Assembly (NCBI RefSeq): GCF_010093595.1
Contig: NW_022985473.1
Coordinates: forward strand, 124,001 to 188,000
Source of the DNA: Mytilinidion resinicola
Taxonomy: Eukaryota > Ascomycota > Dothideomycetes > Mytilinidiales > Mytilinidiaceae
Direction of reading: 5' to 3'
Length of the DNA stretch: 64,000 nt
Both the position numbers and the translations under genes were made by a program. The notes below the pieces were generated by a model. It searched no databases. It worked only from the letters and a program-made list of their open reading frames with translations, and was not told where the DNA came from. Shown piece by piece: positions 42,318 to 53,620 of this stretch (the first letter of the stretch is position 1; each line of letters begins with the position of its first letter).

Positions 42318-44557
42318 CTATCTGAAGCGGTGCTCGCCGCGACCGCCAGTGTTCCTCTCCCTACGTCTCCGGCCCTGCTCCGACTCCCGCGACTCCTTGT
42401 CCTCGGCCTCCTCTCGCATCTCACGATCGACCTTCTCGCGAATGCGCATGATCTGCTCCTCTGTGAGGCCGTGATTGTTCACCACAACGCTCGGGGCGCC
42501 TTCCAGGTAGCGGAGGTTCTCCATGGCGTGCGCGACGAGCTTCTGCAACTTTTCGCGCGTGTTCTGGTTGTCGTGACGCTTGGTGTTATGCAGATTCGGG
42601 TAGAGCATGCCACCGCCGTTCTCGGTGCCGTCGAAGGCTTGCAGGTACGGCAGATGCATGGGCAAGTTGTTGTGAAGCTCGGATCCGGTACAGACGGCTG
42701 TCTCGTGGCACCAAGTGCGGGCAACATTGCGTGGGGTGTAGCCGCCGCCTCCAATGAGGAGCAAAGGGATGTTGAAGCTCTTAACATGTTCGACACAGAA
42801 GCCGTGCGCTTTGATGTTGAGATTGAAGCGGCCGAGACGGTCTCCGCCAAGCGAGTCTGCTCCACACTGAAGTACGATAGCTGTAGGCTGGTATTTCGAG
42901 ATCACTGCGCCTGTGACGGTCTTGAACAGCCACTTGTACTGCTCGTCGTCGATACCGTCTTCGAGCGGGATGTTGAGCGTGTGGCCTTTTCCACGGTTGG
43001 ATGGGTCCGTGGGGCCGACCTCATTGATGTTACCGGTTCCTGGGAAGAAGCCTGCACCCCATTTATCTAATCCATACTTGTGGTATGATAGAGTAAAGAC
43101 TCGGTCAGTGGACTCGAAAGCCTGCTCGACGCCATCGCCATGGTGGACGTCTACGTCAACGTAGAGCACGCGCTGGTTTTGGGTGAGAAGGTGCTGGATG
43201 GCAAGCACGATGTCGTTGACGTAGCAGAAACCAGAGGCAGCATTCTTCTTTGCGTGGTGCAGACCGCCAGACCAATTGATCGCAATATCGGATTGGTGGT
43301 TTAGCAGGTTATGGGCGGCATGTACAGAGGCACCGCTGTAGAGAGAGACGTAGTTCCAGAGGCCGTCGAAGACTGGACAGTCGTTGGATTCGCCACCAAA
43401 GCCAAATAGCTCTAGATATTTGGCCTTCTCTGGGTCCGAATCCAGGTTTTGCGGCGTGATGCTAGATTGAAGTGTCAATGCCAAATGGACCGCGAAGAAC
43501 AAGAATGTTTGAGCGGATTATACCTCTGGAGGAAGCCCAAATACTGGCGGTCATGGAAGATGGCTAGCTCGTCGAAAGTAGCAGGTCGCGGTTGATACAG
43601 ATCCATGGCATACTCAAGGCCGTATGCGAGGATCAATTGCTTTGCGAGGGTCAAGCGCCAGGGCTTCATGGGATGCGAGCTGCCGAAGTGGTGATATTCG
43701 ACTTCGGCATTGTAATGGAACGAGACGGTGTAGCCTTTTGGTTTCTCGATGCCGTTCTCGTCGGCCTCCCGCTGAATGACGGCCTCCTTCGCGTCGGCAT
43801 CCATGTTCTTGAAGTCGCCGTAATCGACCGCCCATGGCTCTTGGGGCTCCCAGTCCTGGACAATCTGGTTCGATCGCCCATTCGTCGGGCCCGGCATGAA
43901 CCTCATGTTGGGGGCCATCGGAGCCGCCGCCGCCCTCTTGCGCTCGTTTCGTGCGGAGTACTTGTCGGGAGGTCCAATAGCTATCAAGTTCAGAATGTCT
44001 TCCCACTTGAGCTTAGTGTTGGAAGTCCTCGAGAGCGGCTCTCCCGAGTCGGCAACAGTGACGATGTAGTCTTCAGCAGTTAGTCCGGTCCAATCTCTGG
44101 CAGGCTTGGATGATCTTGATGCACGCGGGCGAGTGCGCTTCTGCAGCAACAGCAACTCACTACGTCCCGGTCCCTCAGATGCACCCCTCTTCTTCGACCC
44201 AGAGGCCTTGGAACTAGCCGATTCGCAGCCAGAAGCGTCTGAATTAGGGGCCTCGATACCAAGCGACAATTTGGTGAGCGCAGTGTTGGCCGATCGAAGA
44301 GTACGCTGCGAACGGCGCGGTGCTCTCAGGTCTACTGGCGTTGGAGGCTCGTAGCTGCCGGAGGCGTCTTTGCTAGATTCCGGCGACGGATGCTCTTCTT
44401 CGTCGGATTCTGCGTGGTCCTGGGCTTCCTCGAATGGCCTAAATTCGATGTCAGTTTGGATGGTTTTGACTGGTTTGGACTGGGGCTGCGGGATGCGGGC
44501 GCTGTACAGGGCTGAATCGGCGCCATCCGCCATTTGGCTGTCGCATGTGGCGTCCAT
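42318..44557 (-). CDS. hosA: Class I histone deacetylase, Hos2/HosA type
   Basis: This is a zinc-dependent lysine deacetylase, catalytic subunit of the Set3 complex in yeast. Minus-strand exons 44557-43524 and 43461-42318 with a 62 bp intron (GTATAA..ATCTAG) give 725 residues. The deacetylase domain starts near residue 275. It has HPMKPWRL (Hos2-type; Rpd3 has HPMKPHR), INWSGGLHHAKK, DVDVHHGDG (zinc ligands), FFPGTG, PLEDGIDD, CGADSLGGDRLG (zinc Asp) and GGGGYT (catalytic Tyr). Assignment to Hos2 rests on PWRLTL and NHQSDIAINW. About 275 residues precede the domain: acidic, Ser-rich, with basic clusters (RAPRRSQRTLR, KRTRPRASRSSK). Yeast Hos2 lacks such an extension. The C-terminus is highly charged. 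The gene is head-to-head with the ING gene. Confidence 0.93.
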
Positions 44558-44956
44558 CTTGGCGTGCGCTCACGTGCAGCTGGACAACCTCTTTGACGAT
44601 GCGCCGTTGGTCGTCAGCGTCAAACACAGACACCGTCGACGTGGTGTTGAGCGGACGACGTGAAGCAGAAGAGACGGTGATTCAACGCCACGGCGCGACA
44701 GAAGGTGCGCGTTGGAACAGTCGGGTGAAGCCCGCCTTCACCTCGTGCAGCCAGAGCGACCTCGAGTCCCACAGGCCGCCACCGCGCCTTCACCTGCTTC
44801 AGCACGTCGATTCCATCAATCTTTCATCAGAATCTTATCTATTGCTATCCTTTCCATCCACTCCCATCCCAGTTCTGCCACTCGACACGCTTCTCTGCGC
44901 TCAAACACCACAGATCCAAACGCCAAGACTATCAAAGTGGCCTCTCGACGACGACC
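44558..44956. promoter_or_regulatory. Shared divergent promoter of hosA and yng2-like genes
   Basis: Only 399 bp separate the two start codons, so the two chromatin genes must share or abut promoters. The ING side is C/T-rich (44800-44930). I see no certain TATA element. Confidence 0.55.
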
Positions 44957-46292
44957 ATGGCCATCCAGGAAGACCCCGCCTCTGTGCTGGACCAGTGGCT
45001 CCATGATGGTGAGTTCATTCACTCATTCTTAGATACGACGGTCTGACTCTTCCTGCAGTGGCGAATCTGCCGGCAGAAATCTCACATCTGTACGAGGAGA
45101 TGCAGGCCAAAGAGCAGCAGATCCAAGACTGCAAGAACGTCATTGCTGGCCGCGACAACAGCCTGCAGAAGTTCATCAAGTTGAACGGCAGCCTAGTCGT
45201 CAACCCCAAAGAGGAGCCCTACAAGAAGGTCATCCGCGAAAACTACGACAAGGCCATCGTCCTCCAGAACGAGAAGGTCGCCCTGGCCGAGAGAGCACAG
45301 GCTTTGGTACGTCTCCCCTTCCGCGCTGCCTACATTCACCGCTCACATGACCAAAGTTCGACCGCCACGTCAAGCGACTGGACATCAAGATTCGCGATCT
45401 CCAGAACGACGGCTCCATGGCCATCGACCCCCAGCTGCCAACTCTGCTACGAGAATCCATGGGTAACTTGGTCCCGCCCCTGTCTGCCACCAACACAGGC
45501 GCCAACACGCCGCTCAACCCTTTGTCGGGTAACACCGGCGGAGGCTCTAGCATTGCCAATGCTGCCATTGCTCGCATCGTATCCGCCACGTCCGGGGCTG
45601 GAAGGGCTAATCCGCCTGCTCTTCAGAATATGCAGACGCAAGCCCTCCTCAACCAACAACGCCTCGCCAACGCCCAGACTGCTTCCCAAGCAGCAGCCCG
45701 ACAGGAACGCGAGATGTCGGCTAGCAGCGATACCAAGCGACGTCGTCTCAATGCTAGCCTTGGCGCCCTACCTCCCGCTCCGTCCTCTCTCGCTCGACAG
45801 TCTTCACTCGGTCCAGGCACACCAAAGCCTTCGACGCCCGGAGGCAGTCGCGCGGGAAGCGCGGGACCAAGGCCGCAAAAGCGGGCTCTAACAATCAAAA
45901 AAGCAAATCCTCAGCAGCCGTTGCGCAAACAGCTGGGCAACAAGGCGGGTCTTTCCAAGAAGTCCCGTCGTCGTCTGAATGGCGGGTCACGTGCTTCTCC
46001 ATCCACGACAGCGGACGACGAAAGCGGAAGAAGCGAGGGCGGCACCGAGGACGAAGAGATGACTGGTGTTGGCCACGACGGGGCAGCCGATGCCGACGAC
46101 GACGAGGGAGATGATACCAAGTACTGCTTCTGTCAGAGCGTGAGCTACGGCGACATGGTGGCCTGTGACAACGAAAACTGCAAGTACCAGTGGTTCCACT
46201 GGGACTGTGTAAACATCAAAGAAGAGCCAGTCGGGGACTGGCTGTGTCCCGAATGTTCCAAGCCGGGGACCAAGGTCAAGCGGGCTCGTTGA
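44957..46292 (+). CDS. ING-family PHD-finger protein, Yng2-like NuA4 subunit
   Basis: This is a histone H3K4me reader expected in the NuA4 H4/H2A acetyltransferase complex. Exons 44957-45008, 45059-45306 and 45357-46292, with introns of 50 bp (GTGAGT..TGCAG) and 50 bp (GTACGT..AAAG), give 411 residues. Residues 1-120 are the ING helical domain ([50 protein letters not shown]). A Ser/Ala/Gln-rich linker with basic patches (DTKRRR, KKSRRRL) and an acidic run follows. The C-terminal PHD finger has C4HC3 ligands: CFC, CDNENC, WFHWDC, WLCPEC. LPAE and KFI..GS resemble Yng2/Png1 more than Pho23 or Yng1. The first exon is only 17 codons, split in phase. Confidence 0.92.
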
Positions 46293-47637
46293 TGTTCTTG
46301 CTGGTTCGAGGATATTGAATAGGATATCAGAAATTTCGAGGTAATATGAGCGCTTGTGTCAGCATTTGGACAAATCAGGACTACATTAAGCGCGTTTCAA
46401 ACGCCTACCTGGTAAGCTTGGCGCATGTTACTAGCGGGTCAGTAGGATACCATGCGGTTCCGAGTGCGGGTTGGAAAAACATGTTTCGACGGCGGGTTGG
46501 AAAAGCATGATATTTCGACAGCAGTTTGGGAAGAAAGCATGTCGTTTCTCATGGCGGCAGGCTCTCCTGAACGTCATTTACACTATATACCCATTATACC
46601 CATGTTCCAGTTTCTGAGGCAGAACAAGCTTTATCACGAAAAGACTGTGGGCCCGAGATGGATCGACGACGCGTGAGCATGATCCCTTTCTATCCTGGCT
46701 ATACAGGGTACCAAGCAGGCTCTTCGGAATATAAAGTGGCAACTCACAAATGCTGAGGAGTTTATTCTGAAACCTCCCGCACTAAGACAAACTCCCTAAG
46801 CTCGTATACGCTTGCCTTATACTGCTTGAACTTTGGAAGTCCTCTAGTAGTGTACCTACATTATCAAAACTGGCAAAGAGGCCGGCGCAGCAGGCCTGAT
46901 AGCTCTTTTGGCCATTCCAAAGGGTGCTGGACTGCCGCTTCATATGTTCAAGGGAGCCTGAGTTATCCCTCCCTGGTCCTAGCTAGACAGGGGCCAAGGG
47001 GGTTCTTGGAGTTGTATTCAGCAAAATCACCCTCCTTCAGCCGACCCGGCCGCGCTCAACAAATGGCACCTGACTCTTCTCAGGCTCTATTCTGCCAAGG
47101 AGGCTGAAGACACTGGCGCCCTGTATCGCGGGCGGTCGTTCCAAGTGCGCCATTCGCTGCAACTTACCCGCGGCGCCAAAGTCCACTGTTGGCCTTACAG
47201 TTGTTAGACTAGCCCGCCAAGAGCGAAAGGGGCCATAGCGAGGGAACCACACTCCGTCTGCTCTCCCTGCAGGCGGCTCGTCCTCCCTACAATACTCTCC
47301 TTTGGCCCTCTGTGCTGCTTTGATTGCTTGCTGTGACGAGATTCTGTGCTTCTGATTGCCACGCCCACGCTCCTTCTTTGTTCAGTGCTGCGCTCCTTTC
47401 ACCACAGCGGAACTCAAAGGTCCCACGCCAGCCACGCCGAGTCCCGTCTTTACCTACATTTCTCGTTTCACAGTTGTTACTGCCCGGACGCCACTCCGCA
47501 TCGAATGGTGCGCAGCGATTCGAAGCCAGATCTCCGTTCGTGTTGTGTGGCCCCGTTGTAGCAGCGCCCTCGAGTCTTGCCTGCATTCCTGACCGCTAGG
47601 CGCTTCGGCGTTCGCTCTGGCATCCTCGCGAAACACC
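46293..47637. promoter_or_regulatory. Intergenic region, 3' of ING gene and upstream of Spa2 gene
   Basis: This holds a short degenerate repeat at 46465-46545 (GGGTTGGAAAAACATG.TTTCGAC, about three copies of 28-33 bp) and otherwise no feature. The last 350 bp before 47638 are the probable Spa2 leader and promoter, rich in C/T. Confidence 0.45.
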
Positions 47638-50600
47638 ATGAATGGCCGCAATGGCACCCTGTCTCCGGTTTCCACAGACAGCAACGATTGGTCCCCAATC
47701 TCGAGATACCAGAATCTGAACGGCGACAGTCCATATTCGCCCTCAGTCCCATACTCGCCCGTAGTCCCCAACAATAGAGGCATCACGCCCCCTACATCGG
47801 TCCACACAAGCACGAGCACAACGGATGGGGGAATGTCGAATGGGCTACCAAACGGTCCGGGGCGGCGGCGGCCAAGCAACGGCAATCCATCACCCCCCAG
47901 CTCTGTTGGCCGATCCAGCGACGGCACCGGACTCTACGCGTCAAGCATGACTGATGCGAGCATCAACAGCCGCAAGGCGCTTATACTGGAGGAGACGCTG
48001 TCGCAGCACTTCGCAGTGTTGAAGGTGTATCTGGGTCCATACCTGCGGGATGAGAAGGGAAACCTGCGGCCGAGCCGAGCAAAGGACAAGCTCACGCGAC
48101 TATCACAAGTCCAGTTCCAGGAGCTGAGCACCGATGTCTACGACGAATCGCTTCGACGAGAACAGGAGCGCAAGAAGGGCGGCCCCAATGCGCCGGGAAA
48201 CGATACACCCAAGTTTTTGCTGCCGAAGAATAATTTCCACCCCAAGCGGAATCAAGCCCGCCAGAAGCTCTCCACCCTACCCCTTGAGCGCTTCCGACAA
48301 CTCGCTACCGACGTCTACTACGAATTGGACCGACGATTCCCCCGCTTTAGTGGAGGAGATATTGAGCGGATCGGCAGTCCGGCTGGGAGTGTTGCCAGCA
48401 GAGGCAGCGGTCGTGGTCCACCGAGTCGCGGCGGCACACCCAACAGTATGAACGGCGCACCACCCCCCGGATTCCGTAGACCGCCACCACCCCAAGGCGG
48501 CATGCCGTATCGCAATGGCCCGCCAGGTCCTCCTCCTCCAGGTGGTCTGCGGCCAGGCTCTCAGGCCAGCCAAGGCGGTGACTTTGGTCGGCCACTCCCC
48601 AAAACCTTCCAGAGCAACACGATAGTCCCGAACAAGAGTACCATGGTCGAAGACGATGATGATGGCAGTGGTATGGATGACGATGATGACGATCAGGAAG
48701 ATGCATTCAACCTCGAAGGGGCGACGACCCGGCAGAGCAGGCGGCAAACCAACAAGAGCTTGAAGAGCGTGAAGAGCATGATTGGGCCTGGGGTATGAGT
48801 TCCTCATTATTCCCTGCTTTGAAATCCCATTAACCACCTCGCAGCAAGAAAAGCTCTTGACGGACCTTCAATCGCAGGTTTCACAGCTGCAGGGCAAAGT
48901 CGACACCCTTGAGGGTGATCTAAAGACCAAAGAAGAAGAGGTTGAGAAGTTGACCTCTTCAGTGAGGGACCGGGAGAACGTATGTCAAGGTACCCTTTCT
49001 AGGCTAGGGTCAGAACTAACATGCTCAGGCTTCATCATCACAACAAGCTGAGTGGGATGAATTGCGGTCCTCCTTAGAAAGCAAAGTCAATGACGCCGAG
49101 AACCTCAACTCCTCCCTCCGCTCCGAGATCGACAAATTGCGCAACGACAACTCCTCAAAGGAACGCGAATTCGACGCGCATATCAATGAGCTTCAGATGG
49201 AGGTGCACAATCTAGAAGACCAACTGCAAAACCAGAGCTCGAATGGTCAAGGCGAAGAGTGGCGCCATCGGTACGAGGATCTCGAACGGGAGCTTACCAG
49301 CCAACAACAAGTCACGGAAGAAGTACGGCAACAGGCCTCGCAATTTTTGCAAGAGATGAAGGAGCTGTCGAGACGTAACGACCAGACACTAGAAAAGGAG
49401 GAACGCCTTCAAGGCCAAGTATCTAGTCTCGAAAGCGAGCTCAGAGATTGGAAGTCTCGCTATGCGGTTGCTAAGACCAAGCTCCGGACTCTCCGCGCTT
49501 CGTCCGTCGGCTTGGGCATGGCCATGCACTCCCCAGAGTTAAATGGCTTTTTGAAAGATAGAAGCTTCGCCTCACCCGATGGACTCGTGAAGGACATTCA
49601 TGTCACCAAGTTCCAGCTCAGCATCGACGAATACCTGCAGGTGGCTAGGAGGGAGCATCCGCAAGCTCTACTGGACTCGATGAAGAATGTGTTTGTTTGC
49701 GTCAAGAACATCACTTCGGACATTGGCGCCAGCAGTCCTGCATCATCGCCTGCATCCAGGAATGGGAGTGTCTACACCGATAGCGGGAGTGCCAGTCCAG
49801 ACAAGCAGCAGTCAAAATTGAAGGCACAGGTTAGTGCAACGACGAATAACCTCATTACTGCCAGCAAGAATCATGCCTCGTCCGCCGGCATGTCCCCAAT
49901 CAGTGTCGTAGATGCTGCCGCAAGCCATCTCAGCACAGCCGTGGTAGAACTCGTCAAATTCGTCAAGATCAGGCCTACGCCTCCAGAGGAGCTTCAGGAA
50001 GAGGAGGAAGCCGACAGGCCAATGCCCCTCAACTCGCATGGTGCTGGCGGCAGCCCCTACGGACTCGGAGTTTCTGGTCTGGGATCTGGTCATATGAGAC
50101 ATCGTAGCCGCGGCGGAAGCACAGACTCGGCTAGCTATCGAACCAGTCTCAACTCGCCCCGCCACCCACATAGCAGCTGGGCGAGCCGGAAGAGCCTGAG
50201 CGGTATTATCCCAGAGGTAGACAGTGGCATGTCTGATTTGAGGGTATGATATGAGCATCTATTCAGGCGAAACGGAGCGTAATTAACTTGTTACAGACCT
50301 ATCTCGACGACCAAACCGCTCTCCTAGTCCAGAGCATTCAGCCACTCGTCCACGCCATCCGCTCCCTTCCCCCTTCAGCCGTCATCCCAGAGCAGGATTC
50401 TCTTCAGTTGTCGAACTACATTTCCGACATCGGCCAAGCAGTGCAAGACACCGCGCTCAAGGTGCAGGAATCAGTGGCGGCGCTCAAGGACCCGGCGCTC
50501 AAGAAGCATGCACTCCCTGTGGTGGAGACGCTGCAGGACTGCAGGACTGGCATCATGAATGTGGATGTGCGGACAGAGGGCAGGAAGGAGGTCCCGCCCC

Positions 50601-50770
50601 TAGCGTTCCGCACTGCCAAGGCTATGAAGGTGAGCCAACCTCCCGTCTATATCAAACTTACTTTCGCAAGTATAACATGCTAACTATGTAATTAGGAACT
50701 CATGCTCCGCGTCGAGCGCATCGAGAATGGCGACTTGAAAGTCGAGATGCCCGTCGTCACCGACTACTGA
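47638..50770 (+). CDS. spaA: Polarisome scaffold protein Spa2/SpaA
   Basis: This scaffold gathers formin, MAP kinase kinases and other polarity factors at the hyphal tip. Five exons (47638-48792, 48845-48979, 49029-50243, 50297-50629, 50696-50770), all split in phase 0 by introns of 49-66 bp with good GTATGA/GTATGT/GTGAGC donors and CTAAC branches, give 970 residues. Residues about 1-110 are Ser/Pro-rich. Two Spa2 homology (GIT/SHD) repeats follow at about 115-175 (LSTDVYDE..RRE) and 205-240 (LATDVYYELDRR). A Pro/Gly-rich linker precedes a coiled coil (about 385-560, LQSQVSQLQGKVDTLEGD, LESELRDWKSRY). A conserved C-terminal region runs from KDIHVTKFQLSIDEYLQ to the end. Length and order match filamentous-fungal SpaA. 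The ATG has an ACACCATG context. Confidence 0.95.
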
Positions 50771-51340
50771 TCCTTTCCTCCTCTGAATGTTTCTTCGCTT
50801 CCCATCAGCATACGCCTGATTAAATACGCTTTCCTCTTCCCGCTACAACGTGAGGCCATGGACCTCATATCCCTTTCTTCAGGGCGGAGGGCGGGCTATC
50901 CTCCCTTCTTTCCCCTAAACTTTCTCTTTTCTAGTTGCTCACGGAACACGGACACGACCTCCTCATGCTCTCTCTCTCCGTCGGCGGTTCTGGTTTTTTT
51001 GCAACATTGCGATGGAGCTAAGGGTCGAATTTCTTTTCATTGGGTGCGAGTGGGGCTTTTTTTGAAAAAGCACTGATGACGTTGGAATGGCTGAGGCTTG
51101 TGTTTAATTTCTGAACCTAGGAGGGGGAGGCGAGGGGAGTGATTTAGAGTATGTGGAGGGTGGTTTGGGGTGGGAATTAGAGAGTGGGGAAGTGGTAAGT
51201 GTACGGTAGATACGTAGGAATGAGAATGATGTGATTGATTGGCTGGTTCAGAGATGTGTGGTGGCCCTGAAGACCTGTTTCCAACCCCTTCACATCGAAT
51301 AACACTAGATCTTGTGTTTAAGCGCATCAACCTCCTAATA
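50771..51340. other. 3' flank of the Spa2 gene
   Basis: Contains the probable 3' untranslated region. I see no gene or structured repeat here. Confidence 0.4.
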
Positions 51341-51480
51341 GTTGGACTCTATTCTTGCTCGCTCGATACCACTGTTAGGAGCAGCCGAGCTAGCAAGTAG
51401 CCCGTCGATGAAAGAGTGGCCCAATTTCCACTTTGCTTCACATTCAGGGTTTTAGAAGGCCACAAGGCTCACACATAGAT
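51341..51480 (+). repeat. Isolated unit of the 5265-6890 repeat family
   Basis: The word TCTTGCTCGCTCGATACC at 51353-51370 is identical to 5572-5589 in the array. The following CTGTTAGGAGCAGCCGAGC, TAGCAAGTAGCCCGTCGATG and GGGTTTTAGAAGG words match the unit order. Same orientation, one copy, about 45 kb from the array. Confidence 0.8.
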
Positions 51481-53620
51481 TTTCCCATCCAAAATCTCTT
51501 TAGTCTCAGCACCGACTGGCTCTGCCGCTGTCTGAAATGCCTCGACACCTCTATGAACTACTCCTTGTAGTTTGCCCCACAGCACTATCTGTTAAGCTTG
51601 CTGGGCCACCTCTGACGGAGCCCCGATATGTTGCAGAGTTGTGATTTAGCACGATGCGTCATGACGGTCACGCACACTCAAGGATAGCAAACAAAGGAAG
51701 AGATAGTAGTGGGGTATCATATCATAGGCAAGGCTTTGTTGTTTTAGAGTAGATTTGTAGACAATTGTCAATTGTGTTTTAGCGATTGGCTACTTTGGAG
51801 CAGATAGCAGATCTGTAAATCACGACATCCAGATCTGGAACCCGGATCGAGAACTGAAAGCAGATCTCCTGTCCCAAGACGTCATGATAAAGTGACTGTT
51901 GAATGTATTCATCTTTGTATGTTTTCGTAGTCGCCTAGCGTACCAGAGTATATACAAGTGAATAGATATCTATATTTCGCCAATCGAAAAATAGTAACAG
52001 AGCCCAGAGTCCCTTGTTCGACCCTCCTTCTCATGAAGCTTCGATAAGAGCTTCTAGAAAGCCACACGGCAGGGCCGATCCAAGACCATGTGCATACCCG
52101 AGGGTGCCGGTTTGTGCTAGCGAGAGGCCGGACCCAGGCTCGCGGTTAGGTTGCAGTAAGCTCTGCCGAGTCCGCGGTGCCACTTGGCGGGTTTTCTTGA
52201 TCGCAGACCTTACGATGTCTCTCACGCGATCTGTGATCTTGACAGTGTGACAGTGACGTGAAAGGAAATGATTCCTAGCTTGTGACGCTTGGAGAGTTGG
52301 CAGGATGAACCTCATGAGCGCTGCCATTTGCCAATAGCAAACGACGCCCCGCAATCTCGCTATCGACCAATGGACTTGAACGCCTATCTACAGCTTCATC
52401 GTCGTTGCTCGATTGAATTTGACATTGGTGCCCGCCTGTCAGAACACCAGACTGGCGCCAAGGGGCGATTGTGCGGTTTCCCGGCCAGGCCTCGCCGCGG
52501 TGGCCGTATCTCGAGCTCCTAAGCCCACGTCGGCGGAGGAGGCAGACGCTTCGGGCACCTCCGAGTGGCCACCCCACGACACTCCACGATGTGCTCCACA
52601 TACCACGCGGTTCGCGGCACCGTGGAACTGCCTGTCAGAGTGCTGTCGTGCCGAAGTGGCTGCAGCAGCTCAAGGTTGGAGACATGCAGCTTGGCCACCC
52701 CCGATGCGCGTCGTCTCCATGCAGGGCGCGACCAGCCCTACTGGAAGAAGGCTGTCGACAATTCCACGGCCTCGATGCACCCGCTGGCTGATCTCTACAT
52801 CTCCAGCTACCCAGGCCAGGCCGCGAAGAACTGCTGCAGTGAGCCTGGCCACGGCAGCTAAGCGCGGAGGACAAATTCTCGAACGTCAGCCAGCATGCTG
52901 ATTGGCGCGCGTCTTATCGCGAAGAACACGGTGCTGGACGCCATCGGGGAGCTGCGCGATGACGGGCGGAAGAGCTGGCCGCTTCAGTCCACACTCTGGG
53001 GTCCCATGCTCGGTATCGCCAGGCCAGTTGCTGCAGGACATGCTTTTTCCCCTAGTAAAACGAACGCTTGACGAGCTGTGAGCGCGGGGGAGTATTTACG
53101 GGATGCTCACGGATCTGATACTGGTACTAGATTGCCGTTTGTACCGAGTGTTGCAAGAGATGTAAGCAGTGAAACAAAAGCGCTGCCGCAGGGGGCGCTC
53201 GGACAGCAGCGCAAGTCGCCGCTTTCACGGTGAACGCCTTCTCTCCTCGATCAAGCGTCCGGCCCCGGGTGGCAAGCGGCCGATCTGCCAGCCTTCTCGC
53301 CCTTGCTGTTGGTGCTGCTGGTGAATGGGCGCCGAGTCCCGCTACCAGACCCAGAAAGACCCCCGTAGCCTCCTCCACATCGCGCCTCGAGTGCGTTAGG
53401 CTTATCGTGGTGGCCAGCAACATGCCCGGGGTCCTCCACTGCCGTCCTCCATATATTAACGCCCGAGGTACCTCATCCTAGGCCTCCAAGTGCAGCTCTT
53501 GACAACAGCCCTTCACCACCATCAGTGCGCCAATCACTACGAAGCTACATCCAGCTTCAGGTCAGCCTGCGACCATCCGGAGATCAAACTCGAGCAGCTC
53601 CGCCTTCACACTTGCCCGCC
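51481..53620. other. Spacer with GC-rich, frame-broken stretch at about 52410-53050
   Basis: Positions 52410-53050 are GC-rich and read like protein in pieces: one frame gives VPKWLQQLKVGDMQLGHP, another GRDQPYWKKAVDNSTASMHP, a third IAKNTVLDAIGELRDDGRK. They do not join into one model and I recognise no family. It may be a gene relic. Positions 53100-53620 precede the permease and hold its promoter and leader. Positions 51481-52400 hold nothing I can support. Confidence 0.3.

Noticed and set aside
53127..53481. Overlapping frames on both strands before the permease
   Set aside because: No domain, mutual overlap, and position in the permease promoter/leader.
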